From Prolixibacteraceae bacterium (GTDB lineage Bacteria; Bacteroidota; Bacteroidia; Bacteroidales; Prolixibacteraceae): a stretch of 64,000 bases of DNA. The notes below the pieces were generated by a model, which saw only the letters and a list, made by a program, of their open reading frames with translations, searched no databases and had not been told where the DNA came from. The stretch lies in contig DOAQ01000037.1 of NCBI GenBank assembly GCA_003506435.1, forward strand, positions 248,001 through 312,000. The letters are read 5' to 3'. The position numbers and the translations under genes were made by a program. The first letter of the stretch is position 1, and each line of letters opens with the position of its first letter. Shown here one piece after another: positions 9,724 to 16,802 of the stretch.

Positions 9724-11148
9724 TTATTTTTTCCAGTCGTCTGTTCTGAACGATGAAGCAGGCAACCCTTCCGTATTGAAAAGATCGCCAACAACAAAAT
9801 CTTTGAACGCATAACGCACAGCAACCGGGTTCTCAACTTCCGGAGAGAAAAGGGTAATTCCGTTGCCGTTTATGGATGCTTTTGCCGGAACGAACTGTTT
9901 GTTCTCACCTGCAACTTCAAAGTTTTCAAGCTCTTTACCGAAACTGGTTAAGCCATTGTTTGCATGGTCGAAAGTCAGTTTTACCAAACCTCCTTCCACA
10001 ATCATCTCTTTTAAAATCGGGCCGGACCAGGCAAATCCGCTTTTACCATACGTTTTTGCCAGGGCCAGATACGACAGGCGATCGCCTGCAACTTTTTTAT
10101 TGGCCGGGTGAATACCAGTTTTTTCGCCGACGTCCAATATACAAGCCATTCCGAAGTTAACAGTTGCATCTACCGCTTTTCTCTGTGCATCGCGCAGATA
10201 AGCAGAATTTACATGACTGCCAATCGTGCTGTAATCGAATGGTGCAATTTGTACATAATAAAAAGGGAAATCGCCAATACCCCATTTGGCGCGCCAGTCT
10301 TCAGCTAATCCGGGCATCAGTTTCTGATAATGTTCAGGTTCATAACAGTTCGCTTCTCCCTGGTACCAAATGGCCCCTCTTAGTCCGTATCCAACAACTG
10401 GATTAATCATTGCATTGAAAAGCGCGGAAGGATTTTTATAATAGTATTCGCCTTCCTTTTTCTTGTCAGGAACGGGAACCCAATCGTATTTTTTAATCCC
10501 TTCTTCACTTATCCAGGGTTCAATATTTGTTCCTCCCCAACTGGAATGAATCAGCCCTACAGGAACACCCAACACCTGTTGAATCATTTTACCGAAGAAA
10601 TATGCTGTTGCACTAAAATTGGCAACATTTTCAGGAAGGCATTCTTTCCATTCGCCGGTAAAATCATCCTTCGGTTCCGGGCTTTTGTCACGTTCAACAG
10701 TAATCAACCGAATAGTTGGATTAGCAGAAGTGGCAATGGCTTCATTCGAGCCGATAATGGGTTGGTTGCGATAACCTTTCATGGGCATTGCCATGTTTGA
10801 TTGACCCGAGCAAATCCAAACTTCGCCGATTAAAACATCTTTCAGTTTCAGTGTTGATCCGTCTGATATAGTGATTTCATAAGGGCCACCCGCTTGGGGA
10901 GTTTTAACTTTTACTTTCCAGTTTCCCTGTTTGTCTGATTGTACCAGGTAACTTTCTTTGTTCCAGGAGGTATTCACTCTGACCGTTTTTCCTGCCGTAG
11001 CCTTTCCCCAAATCGCCGCATCGGTTAGTTGTTGCAAAACCATGTGATCGCCAAAAATGGACGGGAGTTTTATTTCTGCCTGTACAAATAGGGAAATCAG
11101 TAAGAAAAGAATTAATAAACCTGATAATTTTGGATTCATTCTGTTCAT
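9724..11148 (-). CDS. SGNH-type carbohydrate acetylesterase (sialate O-acetylesterase family)
   Basis: The 474-residue protein has a signal peptide ending around FVQAEIK. It carries the nucleophile motif ICSGQSNMAMPM (Ser near residue 114), IHSSWGGTNIEPW, AIWYQGEANCYEP, and a late GIHPANK with the catalytic His near 346, as in the sialate O-acetylesterase (SASA) family. It should remove O-acetyl groups from sugars. In a PUL this usually means de-acetylating a plant or microbial polysaccharide so that glycosidases can proceed, rather than acting on sialic acid. It sits between the nitrilase-like gene (25 bp upstream) and the isomerase-like gene. A periplasmic location is expected. Family assignment is firm; the ester substrate is inferred. 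Confidence 0.9.
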   Translation of the reverse strand: MNRMNPKLSGLLILFLLISLFVQAEIKLPSIFGDHMVLQQLTDAAIWGKATAGKTVRVNTSWNKESYLVQSDKQGNWKVKVKTPQAGGPYEITISDGSTLKLKDVLIGEVWICSGQSNMAMPMKGYRNQPIIGSNEAIATSANPTIRLITVERDKSPEPKDDFTGEWKECLPENVANFSATAYFFGKMIQQVLGVPVGLIHSSWGGTNIEPWISEEGIKKYDWVPVPDKKKEGEYYYKNPSALFNAMINPVVGYGLRGAIWYQGEANCYEPEHYQKLMPGLAEDWRAKWGIGDFPFYYVQIAPFDYSTIGSHVNSAYLRDAQRKAVDATVNFGMACILDVGEKTGIHPANKKVAGDRLSYLALAKTYGKSGFAWSGPILKEMIVEGGLVKLTFDHANNGLTSFGKELENFEVAGENKQFVPAKASINGNGITLFSPEVENPVAVRYAFKDFVVGDLFNTEGLPASSFRTDDWKK

Positions 11149-11173
11149 CGTTTTATCTTAAAAAATGGATAGT

Positions 11174-12205
11174 TTATAACCGTGCTTTTTTTTGTGCCTG
11201 ATCTGCACTTCCTATATGTTCGTCAAATGTTTTTATATCAAATTCTTCCAGTATATCCTTCACATAAATATCAGGCGAAAGGCTTTCGATTATTGAAAAT
11301 TCTTCCTCATGAAAGTTTGTTATTCTAACAGCCCTGCCATATTTCTTTTCTATTTCTTTGAAGCGCCTTACATACGGCCAGGTATGCAGAAAAGCTTTTT
11401 CCATATTGACAGGGGCACAAAACACGTTACTGTTCCATATCCCGGTACTGGCTATTGTCTCCCCTGAAATACCGCAGAGCCTTGCTATATATTTATTCGG
11501 ACTTGATACCACAATACAGTGGTTTTGCCATGCCCTTGTATTAACCAGGTCTCCGCCGGAAAAGGCTGACGGCCAGAAAATAATTTTGGTGCCTTGTTCT
11601 TTTAGCATCTTCCATCCATCGTCCCATCGCATGTCAAAACATATCTGGACTCCCACCGGACCAAATTCCGTTTGGATGGCCGGCTGATAAAGGGCTCCCG
11701 GGGTTACCCCTTTATTTATTCCGCCTTCTGTTTCATGAATTTTATTGTACCGGCCTGCCTCTTTGCCTTCCCTGTCAAATACAATGGCCGAGTTATAAAA
11801 CTTACCATCAACAGAAGTGTAAAGCGGACAAACCGTGTAACATTTATTTTCCCGGGAGAAGGCAGCAATTTGACCCTGTATTTCATCGGATATCTTAACC
11901 ATTTCGGTAAGGGTAAAACGCTTTTCTACAGACTCAAAAGGAAATGCTTCCGGCAAACACACAAAATCAGGCCGATATACCAACACTTCTTTTAGCTTCT
12001 CAAGTATTTGACCAGTCATCGATTCCGGGGTCGGTGCAGACATGCCTGCCTGTGAAAAACTAGCAATCCACACCTCACGCCGGGGCTTATCAGCACCCTG
12101 CCCCGCAAATGCTTCTTTAACTAATCCGATACCTCCCAGGGATAATGTAGTTGTTGCGGCTGTCTTGCCAAGAAAATTGCGCCTTGAAATGTTCCTTGTT
12201 TCCAT
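11174..12205 (-). CDS. Tat-exported carbon-nitrogen hydrolase (nitrilase superfamily)
   Basis: The 343-residue protein begins METRNISRRNFLGKTAA, a twin-arginine signal. The Glu-Lys-Cys triad of the nitrilase superfamily can be followed: LPEAFPFE (Glu near 85), YNKIHETEGG (Lys near 155) and VQICFDMRWDDG (Cys near 188). Family members hydrolyse C-N bonds of amides, nitriles, ureas or carbamoyl groups. Export by Tat and a place in a glycan locus suggest an N-acyl, carbamoyl or amidated sugar or aglycone as substrate, but this is inference. A 235-bp gap separates it from the upstream gene, so it may head a transcription unit that continues into the SGNH esterase. Confidence 0.87.
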   Translation of the reverse strand: METRNISRRNFLGKTAATTTLSLGGIGLVKEAFAGQGADKPRREVWIASFSQAGMSAPTPESMTGQILEKLKEVLVYRPDFVCLPEAFPFESVEKRFTLTEMVKISDEIQGQIAAFSRENKCYTVCPLYTSVDGKFYNSAIVFDREGKEAGRYNKIHETEGGINKGVTPGALYQPAIQTEFGPVGVQICFDMRWDDGWKMLKEQGTKIIFWPSAFSGGDLVNTRAWQNHCIVVSSPNKYIARLCGISGETIASTGIWNSNVFCAPVNMEKAFLHTWPYVRRFKEIEKKYGRAVRITNFHEEEFSIIESLSPDIYVKDILEEFDIKTFDEHIGSADQAQKKARL

Positions 12206-12440
12206 TTGGTATTATTATTTGAGTTTGCTTAAAAATGATATTAATCACCGATTGTCAACAAATTATCATTTAAACCGAATTCTGTATAATCAATTATTTC
12301 GTTTTTTATCGGTGTGATATTGGATGGTTTATTCAGCAAAACAATAACCCCACCTTTATTTTCCGATAATTGTTCCTAATTTATCTTAGAAACTGTATAT
12401 TCCTGTTTCATTGCTAGATATGAAGAAAGTCCATACTCTT
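12206..12440. other. Intergenic region, 235 bp
   Basis: This is the longest gene-free gap. It is AT-rich and holds no convincing small gene. Part of it, around 12320-12380 on the minus strand, reads CGGAAAATAAAG then ATTGTTTT, which recalls the gene-proximal end of copy 1 of the repeated 71-bp element, but the distal conserved blocks (TGACAT, ATTTGC) are missing. It probably contains the promoter of the nitrilase-like gene. I could not find a clean TAnnTTTG box. Confidence 0.4.
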
Positions 12441-14003
12441 TTAAATGTTGACAGGAAACTCCCTGCACCCATTATTAATAGTCCATCGTATTTTATAATC
12501 TCCGTTATATTTTTTCTTTTTTACCGGATCCTTTCCATCCCATTTTATCATGAAAAGTCCTTTCCCGATCTTCCCGTGATAAAGACTACAAACCTTGGCA
12601 CCTGCATTTGTGTACAAATCAATCGCCAGTTCACCCGCATTCCATGAATTACAAATAATAATTGATTGTCCATTCAGGGGAATAGTATAAGGAAGTACTG
12701 CGGCAAGATAAAGGTCCGCTGATTCTGTATAATTTATAACAGGAACAGGAACATCACTTTTTGCATATTTACGTTTAAAACATGGAGGATTGACAAGTAC
12801 CTCTTTTTTATAGATTTGGTATCTGTCCGAATTTTTGTTGTTTTTGAATCTCAACTCGTAAAGATCGCGGATTGTCTGGTCAAAATCGAGCAGGCCTGTC
12901 CAAAGCTGACCCTGATCCCTGAATGCATTAGAATGTCCGTAAGTAGCTTTGAACCCAGCTAAACCAGTAGTATCGTGTTCAGCCCCCAATCCGTTTGAAT
13001 TAATAAATTCAGGATTTTCCCTGTCTTTATTCCACATAACATTCAGGTTCGTATTGATCATTCTTTTTATATCCTGTTCGTCGAAGACTATCCCGTAATG
13101 GAATGCGTTAACAATTTTTCCAACTTCACCTGCCTGGTATCCTGAACGCCACATGTGAACGCCTACCCAGTGGTGAGTTCTATTATTTTCAAAATCGACA
13201 TCTCCGGGATACAGAGGTTCCCAGTAATTCCAGCAATAATGACCATCGAAATATTGAAAACGGCTTTTGACCGTATAATATATTCTTTCGGCTATCTCCC
13301 AATATTTCTTTTCACCTGTAATTCGATGAATTTTTAAACATGCTTCTGCTACATCCATTTGTTTGTTAAACGGATGACTTACACCTGCACGGGAAACTTC
13401 TGGTGATTCAACCCATTCTTTAAGATTATCTGACTTTAAAAACTTTGAGTAACCTATGTATCCTCCGAATGGCCCATCAACATACCAGCATCCTCTTTTA
13501 TCCCATTTTTCAACCATGTCCTTTTGGGCAGTTACAACATAGGATAATGCTTTTTCCCCATATTGTTTTTTCAGTTCGTTATTTTCCCAAACGAGTATAG
13601 AAAAATCAAGGATTCCTGAAAAAAGGATAGCATCGCCTACCAAGGCGTCCTGCCAATAATTTTTATCATACCCATAAGGGCCAATCCATCCTTTATACCC
13701 ATCAGGATCAGTTGCTCTTTTCTCCAGAAGAAAATCATAGTATTTAATTCCGGCATCAAGCCATTCTGGATTTTCCGTTAATCGATAATATTCTATAAAC
13801 TGATCCATATCAACCCGGGCCTGCCAACAAAAGGATTCTCCGGTCGAACTTCCCTTTAAGGCAGGATTACTGATCATCTTTTTACACAATTCATCAGGTG
13901 TAATATTCAGCCCATTTCCTTGTTTATAAGAAGAAATCAATACAATAGTGATTAACAGGAAAAGGCTCTTGGTGAAAAAGGAAAGATTTTTTTTTATCGC
14001 CAT
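12441..14003 (-). CDS. Uncharacterised secreted protein, probable (alpha/alpha)6-barrel glycosidase-like
   Basis: The 520-residue protein has an N-terminal hydrophobic signal (FFTKSLFLLITIVLISS). Its body is rich in aromatic, helix-repeat sequence: FCWQARVDMDQFIEYYRLT, WIGPYGYDKNYWQDALVGD, KQMDVAEACLKIHRITGEK and DQTIRDLYELR. This resembles alpha-alpha barrel glycosidases or lyases, but I do not recognise the family. The last 90 residues look like an Ig-like or FlgD-type domain (IKWDGKDPVKKKKYNGDYKI) of the sort that precedes C-termini of exported Bacteroidota proteins. Its start overlaps the end of the DoxX gene by 10 bases, so the two are co-translated. Function unknown; a glycoside-active enzyme is the best guess. 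Confidence 0.6.
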   Translation of the reverse strand: MAIKKNLSFFTKSLFLLITIVLISSYKQGNGLNITPDELCKKMISNPALKGSSTGESFCWQARVDMDQFIEYYRLTENPEWLDAGIKYYDFLLEKRATDPDGYKGWIGPYGYDKNYWQDALVGDAILFSGILDFSILVWENNELKKQYGEKALSYVVTAQKDMVEKWDKRGCWYVDGPFGGYIGYSKFLKSDNLKEWVESPEVSRAGVSHPFNKQMDVAEACLKIHRITGEKKYWEIAERIYYTVKSRFQYFDGHYCWNYWEPLYPGDVDFENNRTHHWVGVHMWRSGYQAGEVGKIVNAFHYGIVFDEQDIKRMINTNLNVMWNKDRENPEFINSNGLGAEHDTTGLAGFKATYGHSNAFRDQGQLWTGLLDFDQTIRDLYELRFKNNKNSDRYQIYKKEVLVNPPCFKRKYAKSDVPVPVINYTESADLYLAAVLPYTIPLNGQSIIICNSWNAGELAIDLYTNAGAKVCSLYHGKIGKGLFMIKWDGKDPVKKKKYNGDYKIRWTINNGCREFPVNI

Positions 14004-14530
14004 CTGTTTGCTTTTTTATTACCATTAGCTTCTGTATCTTTCAAACGATTCATTTTAAATAAAAACCTGTCGATCCCGGTGATATGATTTGACGGGAATA
14101 ACAGCAAAACAAAAAGGGCCGCCATTTCAATCAGGTTTTTATTGACGATCCAATAACTTCCTTCGACATGTGTATTGACGCCTAGTCCTGCAAAGGGAGG
14201 GTATGCCAGATAATATAGCGCCAAAAGGAAGATCGCAAATATTTTACATGGTTTTGAAAGCAACCCAATAAATAAACCAAGCCCAATTAAAATCAATCCC
14301 CATTCGTTGGCAATATTTACAATGTTGAGAATTGATTCGTTTTGAGCCATGCTTTTAAACAATGGGGCAAAGGGACCGATAGCTCCTTCCAAATATGGTT
14401 TTGCTGTCCATACAGGGATATAGAGTTTAGTTAACCCTTCATATAAAAAATGCCATCCGATCAGCACCCTTAAAAAGGTTAATGAAAAGATCTGCCAACT
14501 GGAATAATTTGTTTGTATTGATTTTCTCAT
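13994..14530 (-). CDS. DoxX-family membrane protein
   Basis: The 178-residue protein has about four hydrophobic segments: FSLTFLRVLIGWHFLYEG, WGLILIGLGLFIGLLS, IFAIFLLALYYLAY and LIEMAALFVLLLF. The conserved pattern FLRVLIGWHFLYEGLTKL at the start and the NKNLIEMAAL segment near the end match the DoxX/DoxD family of inner-membrane proteins, subunits related to quinone-linked oxidoreductases. It lies between a Tat-exported Gfo/Idh/MocA oxidoreductase (39 bp upstream) and the unknown secreted protein (10-base overlap). An attractive but untested idea is that it passes electrons from the periplasmic sugar oxidoreductase to the quinone pool. The RNG-rich tail after the last segment is likely cytoplasmic. 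Confidence 0.8.
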   Translation of the reverse strand: MRKSIQTNYSSWQIFSLTFLRVLIGWHFLYEGLTKLYIPVWTAKPYLEGAIGPFAPLFKSMAQNESILNIVNIANEWGLILIGLGLFIGLLSKPCKIFAIFLLALYYLAYPPFAGLGVNTHVEGSYWIVNKNLIEMAALFVLLLFPSNHITGIDRFLFKMNRLKDTEANGNKKANRWR

Positions 14531-14568
14531 ATTTTTTTGATCTGTATTTTTTGGTTTGTATTAAAGGT

Positions 14569-16107
14569 TTAGCCAACAACTGCCTTTTCATTCACCTTGT
14601 CCCAGCTAACAGTTTTTTTATTCACGTATGCTATATTGGCCAAGTTAAAAGTCACAGCTTCTTCGAACCCCGCATCAATATTGCAACTTGTTTTACCCTG
14701 CCCGCGGATGGCATCAACCCATTCTTTGATATGCAGGAAAGTTGCATCGATCACTTTACCATCAATAAATGTCGGGCCGTAGCCTCCTTTCATATACGTC
14801 TTTGATGTTGCAGAGGAAATCGCATCCACATCGGCATTGGGTTCATAATAATACAAAGGGTCAGAGCCTTCGACATCAACTCCTTTGTACCGTTCCGAAT
14901 TACCATCCTTGTACAGCATAATAGCCCGGTCTATATCCATTGAGGCTTCAGAACCTAAAATATGTGCCTGCCTGTATATTCCGTTTTTCAATGTACTGTC
15001 ATACGTCAATGTCAGCCCTCTTTCAGGATAACTGAAAATAGCATTCATGACATCGGGCATGTCGCCATGGTTTTTGTAATAATATTGTCCGCCCAATGCA
15101 ACTACTGTTTCAGGAATTCCAAGTCCCAAAACCTGGTTCACACAATCGTAGGTGTGGGAAAAATCATTTCCGATAACTCCCGTACCATAATCGCTGTAAC
15201 GCTGCCAGTTAAAATATCGTCTGGAATCAAATTCATGCCAGGGGGCATTGCTCAGGAATTCTTTCCAGTTAATATTGTCAGGGTTTCCCAAATGGTCAAA
15301 TTTCCGCTTCCTTATCCAGGCCCCATCCAGGCTGTTCCTGTTCGTGTAGGTCTGCACCATGGATACTTCTCCTAATGCCCCTTTCAGGTATAACTCATTG
15401 GCTATCTTAAAACTCATTTGTTGGCGGTTTTCATGCCCAAGCTGGAAAATAACGCCTGTCGATTTGATGGTGTCCCTCAATTCGATAGCTTCCTCAATGC
15501 TATGTGTCATCGGTTTTTCGAGGTAAATATGTTTCCCGGCCTTGGCTGCTTCTATGGCAATCCGGGCATGGGTGTGGTCAGGCGTAGCTATTACGATTGC
15601 ATCAATCTCATCGCTTGCAATCATTTCCCTGTAGGTAGAATATATTTTTATTGGCTTTGAATCCTCCTTACTATTGATGGGGCGTACAAATTCAACAGCC
15701 CGCTGAACATGTATTTGGAAGGTATCGCATACCCCTGCAAATTCAATGTTTAAATCCTCCTGATCAAAAAAGGATTGAACCCACTTGGAATATCCTCCAT
15801 TTTTCTTATTCATGTCGATCTTCTCAGGGTGAACATACCCAAAAGACTGAAGTAACTGTTCACCCCGCCATCCGTGGCCAACCAAGCCAAACCGGATACG
15901 GTTGCTGCCGGTTCCTGTAGGTGGCAACAATTTTTCCTTTGGCGCATCAAAGCTTTTAATCCCCAGATTCTTCAGGGGATCGTTTATTTTCATTGATGCT
16001 TCTTTGTCAATGTTGCCTTTAAAAGCAAAGGCAAAATAGCCCAGAAATGGCACTGTCGCTAAGCCTTTTAAAAAGTCCCTTCGGATAATGTTTTTATTGT
16101 TTTTCAT
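14569..16107 (-). CDS. Tat-exported Gfo/Idh/MocA-family oxidoreductase
   Basis: The 512-residue protein starts MKNNKNIIRRDFLKGLA, a twin-arginine signal. A Rossmann NAD(P)-binding region follows (IRFGLVGHGWRGEQLLQS near residue 70), then DAIVIATPDHTHARIAIEA and the signature EKPMTHSIEEAIELRD near residues 195-210. It should oxidise or reduce a sugar hydroxyl with a tightly held nucleotide, which explains Tat export in the folded state. Relatives in Bacteroidota glycan loci oxidise C3 of glycosides as the first step of a non-hydrolytic cleavage pathway. Its first 14 bases overlap the CBM9-like gene, and DoxX follows, so the three are likely co-translated. A second such enzyme is at 30130-31536. 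Confidence 0.9.
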   Translation of the reverse strand: MKNNKNIIRRDFLKGLATVPFLGYFAFAFKGNIDKEASMKINDPLKNLGIKSFDAPKEKLLPPTGTGSNRIRFGLVGHGWRGEQLLQSFGYVHPEKIDMNKKNGGYSKWVQSFFDQEDLNIEFAGVCDTFQIHVQRAVEFVRPINSKEDSKPIKIYSTYREMIASDEIDAIVIATPDHTHARIAIEAAKAGKHIYLEKPMTHSIEEAIELRDTIKSTGVIFQLGHENRQQMSFKIANELYLKGALGEVSMVQTYTNRNSLDGAWIRKRKFDHLGNPDNINWKEFLSNAPWHEFDSRRYFNWQRYSDYGTGVIGNDFSHTYDCVNQVLGLGIPETVVALGGQYYYKNHGDMPDVMNAIFSYPERGLTLTYDSTLKNGIYRQAHILGSEASMDIDRAIMLYKDGNSERYKGVDVEGSDPLYYYEPNADVDAISSATSKTYMKGGYGPTFIDGKVIDATFLHIKEWVDAIRGQGKTSCNIDAGFEEAVTFNLANIAYVNKKTVSWDKVNEKAVVG

Positions 16108-16795
16108 CTCTTATTATATTTTCGTCACGCCTCAAAATAAGATCGCCGAAAGCATAGGGCGATCGAAAAGGTCTGGCTCCAACCCAGTCAAAAAAACTGT
16201 TTCGGATACCATCTTTATCGCCACAGGCAAAATCGGCGCCCAACTTTAGACCCTCAACTGGCTTTAATCCGATTTCAGCCCAAGAGATGCTGATCTCGAT
16301 GATATAACCATTGTCTGTATCTGTTGAATCATTTAGAGTACCCAATAGACTGACAGCATATTTAGCTTCACCATTCCATTCCGGATTTGTACCACAATCG
16401 GCGCTACCCCGGTCGTCCTTTTTTTGCCCCAAAAGATTGATATGGTAAATCAGATCATTTTCATCCCAACAGGAATCTTTTTCATTTAATGGATCGATGA
16501 GGAACTCAATCATATCGTCCAGCCATAATTCGCGATGATCAAGGACAGTTTGGTTGGCTTGCAAATCATCATTTTTTACCTCATAAGCCAGGTAGAGGTT
16601 TTGTTCGTCCCAAAGAGAACGTATCTTCATCTGGTTATCACCTTTTGCCGTGGTATCCTTCAGAAGGATTACACTTGCACGATTCCATTCGCTGAGGTCG
16701 GCATCAATGACAATTGGATTAACTATATAGTCAGAGATGTACTCTTTCGCATGTACACCGGCCCATATCATCATTATCAACAAAATCCATGTCAT
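16094..16795 (-). CDS. Secreted CBM9-like sugar-binding domain protein
   Basis: The 233-residue protein consists of a short signal peptide (MTWILLIMMIWAGVHA) and one domain resembling carbohydrate-binding family 9: PIVIDADLSEWNRASV, SLWDEQNLYLAYEVKNDDL, YIIEISISWAEIGLKP and a terminal GARPFRSPYAFGDLIL. Such stand-alone domains are common beside glycosidases in Bacteroidota and are thought to bind reducing ends or to serve as accessory binding proteins. It starts 7 bp after the GH106 stop and overlaps the Gfo/Idh/MocA gene by 14 bases, so it belongs to one operon. No catalytic module is present. The domain call is good; the ligand is unknown. Confidence 0.78.
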   Translation of the reverse strand: MTWILLIMMIWAGVHAKEYISDYIVNPIVIDADLSEWNRASVILLKDTTAKGDNQMKIRSLWDEQNLYLAYEVKNDDLQANQTVLDHRELWLDDMIEFLIDPLNEKDSCWDENDLIYHINLLGQKKDDRGSADCGTNPEWNGEAKYAVSLLGTLNDSTDTDNGYIIEISISWAEIGLKPVEGLKLGADFACGDKDGIRNSFFDWVGARPFRSPYAFGDLILRRDENIIRDEKQ

Positions 16796-16802
16796 GAAAT
16801 GA

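Noticed and set aside
12411..12647. Plus-strand frame spanning an intergenic gap
   Set aside because: It runs into the 3' end of a confident minus-strand gene and has no recognisable domain.
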